NCBI GenBank assembly: GCA_965228435.1
Contig: OZ245818.1
Location: 3,534,001 to 3,598,000 of the forward strand
DNA length: 64,000 nt
Reading direction: 5' to 3'
Source of the DNA: Hoeflea_A sp965228435
Lineage (GTDB): Bacteria; Pseudomonadota; Alphaproteobacteria; Rhizobiales; Rhizobiaceae
Positions 50,592 to 59,250 of this stretch are shown piece by piece. The notes under the pieces are model-generated. The model had not been told where the DNA came from. It made no database searches and worked only from the letters and a program-made list of their open reading frames with translations. Both the position numbers and the translations under genes were made by a program. Each line of letters starts with the position of its first letter. Position 1 is the stretch's first letter.

Positions 50592-51590
50592 ATGAAAACC
50601 AGACATCTCATCACCACCACAGCGTTGATGGTGGCACTGTCCACCGCAGGAGCCCTGGCCGACAGCATGCCGGGCAAGGGCAAATCCGTATCACCGATCA
50701 AGGGATCCCCGGCCAATGCCTGGTTCCAGCACATGGTCGTTCAACTGGGGTTGGAAAAACTCGGTTACGACGTGCAGGAAACGCTGGAGGCTGATTTCCC
50801 GGCCTTGCATCTCGCCGTAAGTTCAGGTGACGCCGACTATACGGTCAATCACTGGCGTCCGCTGCACAACAGCTTCTTCGACAAATCCGGCGGCGACGGT
50901 ACGATGACCCGGGTCAAGGCCGTGATCACCGGCGCCGGCCAAGGCTACTACATTGACAAGAAGACCGCCGAGCAGCATGGCATCACAAGCATCGACCAGT
51001 TGAAGGACCCGGCCGTTGCCGCGTTGTTCGACAGCGACGGCGATGGAAAGGCCAACCTCTCTGGCTGTAATCCCGGCTGGGGCTGCGAACTGGTGATCGA
51101 ACACCATCTCGACACCTATGGTCTTCGCGACAGCGTCGAACACGATCAGGGCAGCTACTTCGCCATCATGGCGGACACGATCACCCGCTACAACGAGGGC
51201 GCGCCGATCATCTACTACACTTGGGTGCCGAACTGGATCAGTGACGTGCTGGTGCCTGGAACCGACGTCATGCCCATCAACGTGCCGTTCTCGGCGTTGC
51301 CCAACAATCCGGACGCTGACACCAGCCAGCCCGACGGATCAAACCCGGGCTTTGCGGTGAATGACGTCTACGTCGTCGCCAACAACGACTTCCTTGAAGA
51401 TAACCCGGCGGCGGCGAAGCTGTTCGAGCTGATGGATATTCCGATCGGCGCCGTCAATGCGGCCCAGGTGAAGATCCGCGATGGCGAGAACACCGTGGAA
51501 GACTTCCGCCGGCATGCGGAGGAATGGGTCGCCGCCAACCAGGAACAGTTCGACGCGTGGGTCGCGGAAGCCGCAAAGGCTGGTAATTAG
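50592..51590 (+). CDS. Glycine betaine/choline-type ABC transporter substrate-binding protein (ProX-like)
   Basis: 332 residues with signal peptide (LITTTALMVALSTAGALA, cleaved near residue 24). The mature protein starts DSMPGKGKSVSPIKGSPANAWFQHMVVQLGLEKLGYDVQETLEADFPALHLAVSSGDADYTVNHWRPLHNSFFDKSGG, the ProX/OpuAC fold. The Trp/Tyr residues for a quaternary-ammonium cage are plentiful (GCNPGWGCE, YYTWVPNW). First gene of an operon with a choline-sulfatase, so the solute may be choline sulfate, choline or betaine. A 9-bp hairpin follows the stop. Confidence 0.93.
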   Translation: MKTRHLITTTALMVALSTAGALADSMPGKGKSVSPIKGSPANAWFQHMVVQLGLEKLGYDVQETLEADFPALHLAVSSGDADYTVNHWRPLHNSFFDKSGGDGTMTRVKAVITGAGQGYYIDKKTAEQHGITSIDQLKDPAVAALFDSDGDGKANLSGCNPGWGCELVIEHHLDTYGLRDSVEHDQGSYFAIMADTITRYNEGAPIIYYTWVPNWISDVLVPGTDVMPINVPFSALPNNPDADTSQPDGSNPGFAVNDVYVVANNDFLEDNPAAAKLFELMDIPIGAVNAAQVKIRDGENTVEDFRRHAEEWVAANQEQFDAWVAEAAKAGN

Positions 51591-51601
51591 TCCTCCCGAC
51601 T

Positions 51602-51630
51602 GGGGATGCGGCGCAGGCCGTCGCGTCCCC
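51602..51630 (+). repeat. Intercistronic GC hairpin after proX-like gene
   Basis: GGGGATGCG (51602-51610) pairs with CGCGTCCCC (51622-51630), with one T-G wobble, in the 65-base gap before the ATPase gene. No T tract. Same position and type as the hairpins at 7381 and 24212. Confidence 0.6.
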
Positions 51631-51655
51631 CCTTTGAACGCCAGGGAGCACTGTC

Positions 51656-52675
51656 ATGACTTCACCGCAGATCGAATGTCGCAACCTCTGGAAAATCTAT
51701 GGCGGCAAGGCGGATGCGGCCCTGGAGGCCGTCCGCAAGGATAATCTCAGCAAGGAAGAGGTTCGCGACCGGTTCGGGTGTGTGCTCGGCGTGCGCGACG
51801 TCAGCTTCTCCGTCAACGAGGGCGAGATCTTCTGCATCATGGGGCTTTCGGGGTCGGGCAAGTCGACCCTGGTGCGTCACGTCAACCGGTTGATCGAGCC
51901 GACCGCCGGAGAAATCCATGTCGCCGGTCGGCGGGTCGACACCATGGGCGAGACCGAACTGCGCCAGTTGCGGGCGGAAACCATCGGCATGGTGTTCCAG
52001 CACATGGCGCTATGGCCGCATCGGACGCTCGGCGACAATGTCGGCTTTGGCCTTGAAGTAAGGGACGTGTCGGCCGAACAACGGCGTGCGGCGGCGGAGA
52101 CGGCCCTCGCGGCGATGGATCTCGGCGGCTGGATCGACCACTATCCCGATCAACTGTCCGGCGGCATGCAGCAGCGTGTGGGTCTGGCACGGGCGCTGGC
52201 CGCCGACCCGGATATCCTTCTGATGGATGAGCCGTTTTCGGCGCTGGATCCGCTGATCCGCCGTCAGTTGCAGGACCAGTTCCTCAACCTTTCGGCAAAG
52301 CTCAAGAAGACGACGCTCTTCATCACCCACGATCTCGACGAGGCCATCCGCATGGGCGACCACATCGCCATCATGAACGATGGGGAAATCGTGCAGATCG
52401 GCACGCCCGAAGAGATTGTGACCAATCCCCGCGACGATTACGTGGCGGAATTCGTCAAGGGTATTTCCCGGGTCGGCCTGGTGCGGGCCCACAGCATCAT
52501 GTCGCCGCTCAACGGCCAGCCGGCGAGTGATCGGACCGTGCGCACCGACAGCGAGCTCGGCGAGATCATCGACTGTTTCATGGAAGATCAGTCACCGGTC
52601 ACGGTGATCGACCCCGATCAGACGGCGGTTGGACAGATCAATATCAAATCGGCGCTGGCGGCGCTGAGAGGCTAG
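51656..52675 (+). CDS. Quaternary amine ABC transporter ATP-binding protein (ProV-like)
   Basis: 339 residues. An N-terminal extension typical of ProV (IECRNLWKIYGGKADAALEAVRKDNLSKEEVRDRFG) precedes Walker A GLSGSGKSTLVRH, Walker B LLMDEPFSALDP, signature LSGGMQQRVGLARALAADP and switch ITHDLDEAIRMGD. A CBS-like tail follows (about 60 residues). Drives the ProX/ProW importer. ATG 51656. Confidence 0.95.
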   Translation: MTSPQIECRNLWKIYGGKADAALEAVRKDNLSKEEVRDRFGCVLGVRDVSFSVNEGEIFCIMGLSGSGKSTLVRHVNRLIEPTAGEIHVAGRRVDTMGETELRQLRAETIGMVFQHMALWPHRTLGDNVGFGLEVRDVSAEQRRAAAETALAAMDLGGWIDHYPDQLSGGMQQRVGLARALAADPDILLMDEPFSALDPLIRRQLQDQFLNLSAKLKKTTLFITHDLDEAIRMGDHIAIMNDGEIVQIGTPEEIVTNPRDDYVAEFVKGISRVGLVRAHSIMSPLNGQPASDRTVRTDSELGEIIDCFMEDQSPVTVIDPDQTAVGQINIKSALAALRG

Positions 52676-52685
52676 GAGACGGGCG

Positions 52686-53609
52686 GTGGATTTTCTGAAC
52701 GTATTCCAGGACGAGCGGATTCCGGTCGGAACCTGGGTCGACCAGCTTCTGCAGTGGGTGGTGGCGAACTTCCGGTTCATCTTCCAGGCCATCAAGACCC
52801 CTTTCGACATTGTGCTGACCGGGTTGGAGGACGTGCTGACCGGGACGCCGGACCTGATCATGCTGGTCATCATCGTTCTGGTCGCCTGGCAGGCCGGTGG
52901 ACGCCGGCTGGCGGCGATCTCCGCGGCCTGCATGATCGCCATCGGCTTGATGGGCGCGTGGGTGGAAAGCATGACCACCTTGTCGATCGTTCTGACCTGT
53001 GTGGTGTTCTGTTCGCTGATCGGCATTCCACTCGGCGTGGTTGCCGCCAAGAACGACCGGTTCTGGCAGGTCCTGCAGCCGGTGCTCGACCTGATGCAGA
53101 CCATTCCGTCCTTCGTCTATCTGGTGCCGATTGTCATGCTGTTCAGCATCGGCAACGTTTCCGGCGTGATTGTCACGTTTATCTACGCGCTGCCGCCGGT
53201 GGTCCGGCTGACCAATCTCGGCATTCGGCAGGTGCGGCCCGATATGGTCGAGGCAGCGCGCGCGTTCGGCGCCAGCAAGCGGCAGACGCTCTACAAGATC
53301 GAGCTGCCACTGGCCATGCCGACCATCATGGCCGGCGTCAACCAGACCATCATGATGGCCCTGTCAATGGTGGTGGTCTCGTCGATGATCTCGGTGACGG
53401 GTCTGGGTCAGATGGTGCTGCGCGGCATCGGAAGGCTCGACATGGGACTGGCGACGGTCGGCGGTCTTGGCATCGTGTTTCTCGCCATCGTCATCGACCG
53501 GGTCTCGCAGAGCTTCGGTGTCTCGTCACGCGATCGCGGCCACAAGAAGTGGTACGAAACCGGGCCGATCGGGCTGCTGATGTCGCTCGCGGCACGGGGT
53601 AGCCGATGA
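52686..53609 (+). CDS. Quaternary amine ABC transporter permease (ProW-like)
   Basis: 307 residues with five or six membrane helices. N-terminal amphipathic segment NVFQDERIPVGTWVDQLLQWVVANF, then the EAA-loop motif RPDMVEAARAFGASKRQTLYKIELPLAMPTIMAGVNQ, typical of ProW/OpuAB. Start is GTG 52686 with AGGAG upstream. It overlaps the sulfatase gene by 4 bases (ATGA), so coupling is likely. Confidence 0.94.
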   Translation: MDFLNVFQDERIPVGTWVDQLLQWVVANFRFIFQAIKTPFDIVLTGLEDVLTGTPDLIMLVIIVLVAWQAGGRRLAAISAACMIAIGLMGAWVESMTTLSIVLTCVVFCSLIGIPLGVVAAKNDRFWQVLQPVLDLMQTIPSFVYLVPIVMLFSIGNVSGVIVTFIYALPPVVRLTNLGIRQVRPDMVEAARAFGASKRQTLYKIELPLAMPTIMAGVNQTIMMALSMVVVSSMISVTGLGQMVLRGIGRLDMGLATVGGLGIVFLAIVIDRVSQSFGVSSRDRGHKKWYETGPIGLLMSLAARGSR

Positions 53610-55120
53610 CTCCGAACATTCTGTTCTTCCAGGTCGATCAGCTGGCTGCCTCCTCGCTCGCGTCCTACGGTGATCCGGTCTGCATTGCCCCGACGCTCGA
53701 CCGGCTGGCCGAAAACGGCGTGGTCTTCGAAAACGCCTATTGCAATTTTCCGCTGTGCGCGCCGTCGCGGTTTTCGATGGCGACGGGACAGCTCGCCTCC
53801 ACCGTCGGTGCCTATGACAATGCCGCGGATTTCTCCGCCGCCATCCCGACCTATGCCCATTATCTCAGAAGTCTTGGTTACCAGACGAGCCTGTCGGGCA
53901 AGATGCACTTCATCGGCCCCGACCAGTTTCACGGGTTTGAAAAACGCCTGACGGCGGACCTTTACCCAACCGATTTCAGCTGGGTTCCAAGCTGGGGAAA
54001 TGAAGGCAAGCGCGACACGAACGACCAGCGTGGCGTTCTCACCTCGGGGATCTGCGAGCGCAGTGTCCAGATCGATTACGACGAGGAGGTCACGTTCAAG
54101 GCCATCCAGAACATCTACGATCTGGCGCGTTCGGACGACAAACGGCCCTTTTTCATGCAGGTGTCCTATACCCACCCGCACGAACCCTATCTCTGTCGCA
54201 AGGAATATTGGGACCTGTACGAAGGACGGGAGATTCCGCTGCCCCGGGTCGGCGCCCTTCCGGAAGGCGAGCATGACCCGCATTCGGTTCGATTGCTGGC
54301 CGATTTCGGCATGCTCAATGTGCAATTCCGGGAGGAGGACGTGTTGCGGGCGCGGCGGGCCTATTACGGCTCGATCAGCTATGTGGACCGGATGATCGGC
54401 CGGATCCTGGAGGCGCTGGCGGCCACCGGTGCGGCCGGCAATACCGTCATCGTCTTCACATCGGATCACGGAGAAATGCTCGGCGAACGGGGCATGTGGT
54501 TCAAGAAGCACTTTTTCGAAAACTCCATGCGCATCCCGTTGATGATCCATGCACCGTGGATTGCGGCGCAGCGTGTTGCCGAGCTGGTTTCGCTTGTCGA
54601 TCTGTTGCCGACCTTCAACGGATTGGCGACGGGAAGCCCGTGGTCAGGTGCGGTGGAGGACCTGGAGGGAACGGACCTGACCGGCTTGTTCGGCCGGGCT
54701 GACCAACCTGCCGAGCGGGCGGTTCATGCTGAGTATCTGGCAGAATCGACACTGGCACCGATGTTCATGATCCGTCGGGGAAAATACAAATTCATTTCCT
54801 GTTCTCAGGATCCTGACCTGCTGTTCGATCTCGAGGCCGATCCGAACGAAACGCGAAATCTTGCACCGGATCCGGCCCTGAAGCCGATCGTCGATGCGTT
54901 TCGTGCCGAGGTGCTTGAAAAATGGCACGAAGCCGAGTTGAGCGACCGTATTCGACTGAGTCAGCGGCGCCGCGGGCTTATCCGTGCGGCCATGGGACAG
55001 GGCCAGCCCAACCGGTGGAACCACGGTGAAGGACCGGGCGACAAGGTGCTGTGGTATCGCGGCGAGGGCAGCTACAACGAATGGGCGTTCGACTACCTTC
55101 CAGTCAGTTCCGACGCCTGA
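53606..55120 (+). CDS. betC: Choline-sulfatase-like sulfatase
   Basis: 504 residues, type I sulfatase. The formylglycine motif is C51-A-P-S-R (FPLCAPSRFSMATG), with metal/active-site residues D11 and Q12 in FQVDQLAASS and SDHGEMLGERGMWFKKHFFENSMRIPL later. The C-terminal SDRIRLSQRRRGLIRAAMGQGQPNRW region is the choline-sulfatase tail. It would hydrolyse choline-O-sulfate to choline and sulfate. No signal peptide: cytoplasmic. Activity needs a formylglycine-generating enzyme, not in this window. Translationally coupled to proW. Confidence 0.88.
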   Translation: MTPNILFFQVDQLAASSLASYGDPVCIAPTLDRLAENGVVFENAYCNFPLCAPSRFSMATGQLASTVGAYDNAADFSAAIPTYAHYLRSLGYQTSLSGKMHFIGPDQFHGFEKRLTADLYPTDFSWVPSWGNEGKRDTNDQRGVLTSGICERSVQIDYDEEVTFKAIQNIYDLARSDDKRPFFMQVSYTHPHEPYLCRKEYWDLYEGREIPLPRVGALPEGEHDPHSVRLLADFGMLNVQFREEDVLRARRAYYGSISYVDRMIGRILEALAATGAAGNTVIVFTSDHGEMLGERGMWFKKHFFENSMRIPLMIHAPWIAAQRVAELVSLVDLLPTFNGLATGSPWSGAVEDLEGTDLTGLFGRADQPAERAVHAEYLAESTLAPMFMIRRGKYKFISCSQDPDLLFDLEADPNETRNLAPDPALKPIVDAFRAEVLEKWHEAELSDRIRLSQRRRGLIRAAMGQGQPNRWNHGEGPGDKVLWYRGEGSYNEWAFDYLPVSSDA

Positions 55121-55138
55121 CCAGCGTTGGCCACAGAA

Positions 55139-56050
55139 CTATTGCTGCAGTGTCAGTGCGCCCGGCAGGATCTCGAACTCCGCTTTGAGGCATCCGGGCG
55201 ATTCGCCATCGATATCGAGTGGCACAGCTTCTTGCGGATCAACAGGTTCGGCGACAATCTTTCGACCACGCAATGCCGTCACCATCGGGTGGTTCATGTG
55301 GGCGCCGCGATAGACCAGCGACAGGTCCTTGACCATGGTCAGTTTTGAGCCGCCGCGAAGGACAACGATCTCGAACGCGCCGCTGTCGAGGCGGGCGTTG
55401 GGTGCGACTTGCATGCCGCCGCCGAAATAGCGGCCATTGGCGATTGCCGCCATAGCGAGGCTGACGGTGAAGGGTGGTTGGTCGTCGACTGTCAGGCGCA
55501 CATCGGTGAAGCGGTAGCGCGCCAACGCCGACAAGGTAGCGAGATAGTAGGCCGCCTTGCCGGGAAGAAAGCGGGTCGTGCGGGCTGCAGAGACGGCGCG
55601 ATCAACCTCGCCGGAGAGGCCAAAGCTGGCGATGTTGATAAAGAGACGCGACGCAGTTTGCCCGTTGTCGGCCCCGAACGTGACCCGGCCGAGGTCGATC
55701 TGTCGGGTGTCCGGGTTCAACAGGGACTCACCCGTCGACAGGCTGCGGACGAAGTCGGCTCCGGTGCCGGCTGCCAGGGCTGCGAAAGCACAGCTTTGCG
55801 AAACGGTTCCGTCTCGAGTGGCGAAACCGTTGACCGCCTCGTTCACAGTGCCGTCTCCCCCGACGGCGACGACCAGGCTCGCTCCCTGATCAATCGCGCG
55901 GCGTGCCATGTCGGTTGCCTCACCAGGTTTCCGGGTGAAGGCATGATCGAAGGTGCCGATCTGCTTCGTCAGCCTGTCGGCAATCGACGGCCAGAGCCGG
56001 CCTGTTCGGCCACGTCCGGCGCTGGGATTGACGATGACGAAGCAGGGCAT
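55139..56050 (-). CDS. Diacylglycerol/lipid kinase family protein (YegS/LCB5-like)
   Basis: 303 residues. Diacylglycerol kinase catalytic domain: FVIVNPSAGRGRTGRLWP at the N-terminus, LVVAVGGDGTVNEAVNG (GGDGT motif), LAAGTGADFVRSL, then the YegS C-terminal domain with IANGRYFGGGMQVAPNARLDSGAFEIVVL and VPLDIDGESPG. Phosphorylates a lipid at the inner membrane. Convergent with betC and lies 12 bases after the outer-membrane-factor stop on the same strand. Confidence 0.93.
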   Translation of the reverse strand: MPCFVIVNPSAGRGRTGRLWPSIADRLTKQIGTFDHAFTRKPGEATDMARRAIDQGASLVVAVGGDGTVNEAVNGFATRDGTVSQSCAFAALAAGTGADFVRSLSTGESLLNPDTRQIDLGRVTFGADNGQTASRLFINIASFGLSGEVDRAVSAARTTRFLPGKAAYYLATLSALARYRFTDVRLTVDDQPPFTVSLAMAAIANGRYFGGGMQVAPNARLDSGAFEIVVLRGGSKLTMVKDLSLVYRGAHMNHPMVTALRGRKIVAEPVDPQEAVPLDIDGESPGCLKAEFEILPGALTLQQ

Positions 56051-56062
56051 GCGCAGGATGGA

Positions 56063-57622
56063 TCAGTTGGTCTGCGGCTCGACCGGCTTCTCCAGCAGCT
56101 TGCCCCAGTTGGTGCGATTTTCCATCTGATCGCGGGTCCTGTCGCTGATGAAGCCCTTGACGTTGGGCGGGATCCATCCGCCGGCAAGGCCTTTGTAGAC
56201 GGCGATCAGATTGGTCAGCACATCGGCACGGGCGGCAAGCAGCCGCGACTGCGACAGGAGCAACTGACGCTGCGAATCGAGCACCCGGTCGTAACTTGCG
56301 GTGCCGTCGCGGTACTGGTCGAGCACAACACTCTCGGCACGGCGAGCGGCGGCAACGGAGCGGCGAAGATAGACCACCTGCTGCTTGGCCTTGAGGAAAG
56401 AAACCAGAGCCGTTTCGACTTCCGAATAGGCGTTGAGCACGGTGTTCTTGTAGTTGAGCAGCAGTTCCTGGAACTCGGCGTCCTGCACCCGCACGTTGTT
56501 GCGCAGTCGACCGTAGTTGAGGAAGTTCCAGGTGAAGCCCGGATTGATGAAGCCATCGAAGCTGCCGCTGCTGAACAGGTTGCCGATATCGCTTGATTTG
56601 ACCGCAACCGCGCCGGTGATGGTGAAGGCCGGGTAGAGGTCGGCCTGGGCGACGCCGATTTGCGCCGATTGGGCGGCCGCCTGGTATTCAGCGGCGCGGA
56701 TGTCGGGGCGGCGGCGCAGCAGGTCAGCCGGCACACCGACGGCGACTTCGGCCGGCACACGCGGCAGGCGCTGATGCTCCTTCACCCGGGGTTCGACATC
56801 GCCGGGCGTTTCGCCGATCAGCACGCTCATTGCATTCATCGCCTGGGCGAGGGCTGCCTGGTATTGCGGAATGGTGGCGAGTGTCGCGTTGTAGGAAGCG
56901 GTCGCCTCGTCGACGTCGAGCTGGGTGGTGGTGCCGCCCTGGAGCTTGATCTTGGCGATGCCCAGGCTCTCCTTTTGCAGTGCCGCGTTGGCGCGAGCGA
57001 TGGCGATCAGGCCCTGCAGTTCCCTGATGGTCACATAGGTCGCGGCGATGTCGCCGGTCAGCGTCACCAGGACATCGTCATAGGAGGCGATCTGATAAAG
57101 CAGGTTGGCCTCGGCCGACTGCACATTGCGACGCAGCTTGCCCCAGATGTCGATTTCCCAGCCGGCGTCGAAACCGGCGCTGTAGGTGTTGAATTTGTTG
57201 TCGATCGGAATGAACTGGCGGATTTCCTGGACCAGGGAGTTGTTGGAACTGAACTCGAAACCGCGGTAGCTGAGATTGCCCTGCTGCTGCTGCGGAAACA
57301 GCTCGCCGCGGGCAATTCCAAGCTGGGCGCGCGCCTGATAGATGCGCACACCAGCCGCTTCCAGTTCGAGATTGTCCCGGTAGGCTTCGTTGATGAACGC
57401 CGTCAGCACCGGGTCCTTGAACAACGTCCACCAGTCATTGACCGCTTCACTGCGGGTGGTGAAGCCGGTCTTCTTGTCGATCGGCAGGCCGGCGCCTCTG
57501 CTCCAGCTGCCCAAATAGGGGGCTTCCGGCCGTTCGAAATCGGGACCGACCATGGTGCATCCGGTCAGTGCGAGGCCAAGGACAAGGGCGCTTGCCCGGC
57601 GCAGGCTGCGTGCCGTACTCAT
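56063..57622 (-). CDS. RND-type outer membrane factor lipoprotein (NodT family)
   Basis: 519 residues. Lipoprotein signal peptide with lipobox LTGC at about residues 19-22 (VLGLALTGCTMVGPDF), then the NodT/OprM repeats: NLELEAAGVRIYQARAQLGIARGELFP, and VDEATASYNATLATIPQYQAALAQAMNAMSVLIGE. C-terminal half repeats the pattern. It forms the trimeric outer-membrane exit duct. ATG 57622 lies inside the stop of the HlyD gene (TGATG). A slot for an inner-membrane pump is missing in this operon. Confidence 0.95.
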   Translation of the reverse strand: MSTARSLRRASALVLGLALTGCTMVGPDFERPEAPYLGSWSRGAGLPIDKKTGFTTRSEAVNDWWTLFKDPVLTAFINEAYRDNLELEAAGVRIYQARAQLGIARGELFPQQQQGNLSYRGFEFSSNNSLVQEIRQFIPIDNKFNTYSAGFDAGWEIDIWGKLRRNVQSAEANLLYQIASYDDVLVTLTGDIAATYVTIRELQGLIAIARANAALQKESLGIAKIKLQGGTTTQLDVDEATASYNATLATIPQYQAALAQAMNAMSVLIGETPGDVEPRVKEHQRLPRVPAEVAVGVPADLLRRRPDIRAAEYQAAAQSAQIGVAQADLYPAFTITGAVAVKSSDIGNLFSSGSFDGFINPGFTWNFLNYGRLRNNVRVQDAEFQELLLNYKNTVLNAYSEVETALVSFLKAKQQVVYLRRSVAAARRAESVVLDQYRDGTASYDRVLDSQRQLLLSQSRLLAARADVLTNLIAVYKGLAGGWIPPNVKGFISDRTRDQMENRTNWGKLLEKPVEPQTN

Positions 57623-58770
57623 CACAGGAAATCCAGTGGGAAGAGGAAGTTGGCCCAGCTATAGAGCCGCATGTTGATGCGCCTGAGCGGTTCGAAACCC
57701 TTGCCGCCGCCGGTGTAGATGGCCGCCGCACCATGGGCGCCGGCCGGCATGCGCTTGAGGTTCGGATCGTCGATGCTGATCTGCACCGCAATGCGGCCCT
57801 GCGGCGTCATGGTACGGAAAGACGGAAGCGTTCCGCTCGGTTTCATCTGGCCGAGACCGGTGCCCCACCAAACCGTGTCGACCTTGCCCTTGAAGATCTG
57901 GCCCGGGAAGATGTCGAGCGCCACCTCGACCTCCTGACCAGGCTCAACGAATTTCAGGTGCTCCTGATAGTAAGTCGCAAGGAAATAGGGGTCCTTGTCG
58001 GCAACAAAGACGGCGAGCGCACCGATGCGCCTATCGCCGACCACCAGTCCGGGCCGCGCCTGCTGGTTGATGATCATTCCGTCATCGGGCGCCCGCAGCG
58101 TCGTCTGTTCGAGATAGTAATTGGCCTGGGCCAGGGTCGCCTGAGCCTGGGCAACCTGGGCGTTGACGCCCTCGAGCTTGGCATCACGGGCCAGTTCAGC
58201 CTTGCGCACGTTGTCGTTGGCTTCGGCGACCTGAGCGTTCGCGGCTGCCAGCTGCTCGTTCCACTTGTCGAGCGCTTCCTGGCGCGCACCGCCCTTGGGC
58301 ACCAGATCGGAATAGCGGGTCACCTGCTCTTGGGCAAAGACCTGGCCGGCCTCAGCCTGCGCGCGGGCGTCCTTGGCCTGTTGAACGTCAACTTCCAGGA
58401 TCTTGGCGTTCTGTTGTGCCAGAACCAGATTGGCTTCCTGCTCCTTAACCCGGTCGAGATACATCGACTTGTCGAACTGGTAGAGCACGTCGCCCTTGGC
58501 GACCGGCTGGTTGGCAACCACCAACACCTCTTCGAGCAGGGTCGGCTCCGGCAGGCGCGGTATGAGCTGAATGGTTGGCCTGATGACATGGCCGTCCATG
58601 GAATAGGGCTGGAAGAAGCGCAGGGCGACGATGAAAATCAGGAACATGTGGAGGCCGACCCAGAACCCGACGACACCCCAGACGATGGTGAACTTCATCA
58701 GCTTGAAGCGGAAGAAGACCAGCCAGACGAAAACCACATAGATGATAACAAGGCCGAGTGCGATGAGCAT
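57622..58770 (-). CDS. HlyD/YiaV-like membrane fusion protein
   Basis: 382 residues. One N-terminal membrane helix (LIALGLVIIYVVFVWLVFFRF), then a second hydrophobic stretch (VGLHMFLIFIVALRFF), which resembles E. coli YiaV. The lipoyl-like hairpin has a coiled coil of heptads (LVLAQQNAKILEVDVQQAKDARAQAEAGQVFAQEQV). Barrel: VVGDRRIGALAVFVADKDPYFLATYYQEHLKFVEPGQEVEVALDIFPGQIFKGKVDTV. Links an inner-membrane component to the outer-membrane duct. Downstream of the DUF3302 gene. Confidence 0.93.
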   Translation of the reverse strand: MLIALGLVIIYVVFVWLVFFRFKLMKFTIVWGVVGFWVGLHMFLIFIVALRFFQPYSMDGHVIRPTIQLIPRLPEPTLLEEVLVVANQPVAKGDVLYQFDKSMYLDRVKEQEANLVLAQQNAKILEVDVQQAKDARAQAEAGQVFAQEQVTRYSDLVPKGGARQEALDKWNEQLAAANAQVAEANDNVRKAELARDAKLEGVNAQVAQAQATLAQANYYLEQTTLRAPDDGMIINQQARPGLVVGDRRIGALAVFVADKDPYFLATYYQEHLKFVEPGQEVEVALDIFPGQIFKGKVDTVWWGTGLGQMKPSGTLPSFRTMTPQGRIAVQISIDDPNLKRMPAGAHGAAAIYTGGGKGFEPLRRINMRLYSWANFLFPLDFL

Positions 58771-58782
58771 GATCGTCTCCCG

Positions 58783-59160
58783 TCAGGCCGATGGGCCGGG
58801 CGTACCGGATGGCGGTGCCGGCGGCGCTTCGGGTGGCGTTTCGAGAGTGTCTGCCTGGGCAAACTCGATTTCCTTGCCGACATCGACGCCGTCGCCATCC
58901 TTGGGCAAGGTGCGCACATCGATGGTCAGGCCGTCATGGATCGACCAGATAATGGCGTGAATCCAGGGAAACACGGTGAAGAGGCCGATCCAGCCGACGA
59001 TCTTGACGGCTTCGGCGCGCGGATGATGCCGGCGCTCGGCAATCTTGCCGGGCAGGCCGCCGATCTGGATGATGGCGTAGAAAAACGCAACGATGGCGAC
59101 CAGCAGAAATGCGAAGGTCCAGTAGTCCCACTTGTCCAACGAAAAGTCGAGCAGATGCAT
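58783..59160 (-). CDS. DUF3302 small membrane protein (YiaW-like)
   Basis: 125 residues from ATG 59160 (AGAGAAG upstream). Two membrane helices: YWTFAFLLVAIVAFFYAIIQIGGLPG and EAVKIVGWIGLFTVFPWIHAIIWSI, the DUF3302 pattern. A Pro-rich tail follows (TLETPPEAPPAPPSGTPGPSA). In E. coli yiaW pairs with yiaV, and here the HlyD gene comes next, 12 bases away. May serve as the inner-membrane partner of the MFP. Confidence 0.88.
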   Translation of the reverse strand: MHLLDFSLDKWDYWTFAFLLVAIVAFFYAIIQIGGLPGKIAERRHHPRAEAVKIVGWIGLFTVFPWIHAIIWSIHDGLTIDVRTLPKDGDGVDVGKEIEFAQADTLETPPEAPPAPPSGTPGPSA

Positions 59161-59250
59161 GGCTTCTCTTCCCTTCCGACGAGCGCGCCCGGATGCTCTG
59201 CTCGCCTGGCGAACAACCGCAGTGACCGGGATCTGAAGTGCTCTCAATCT

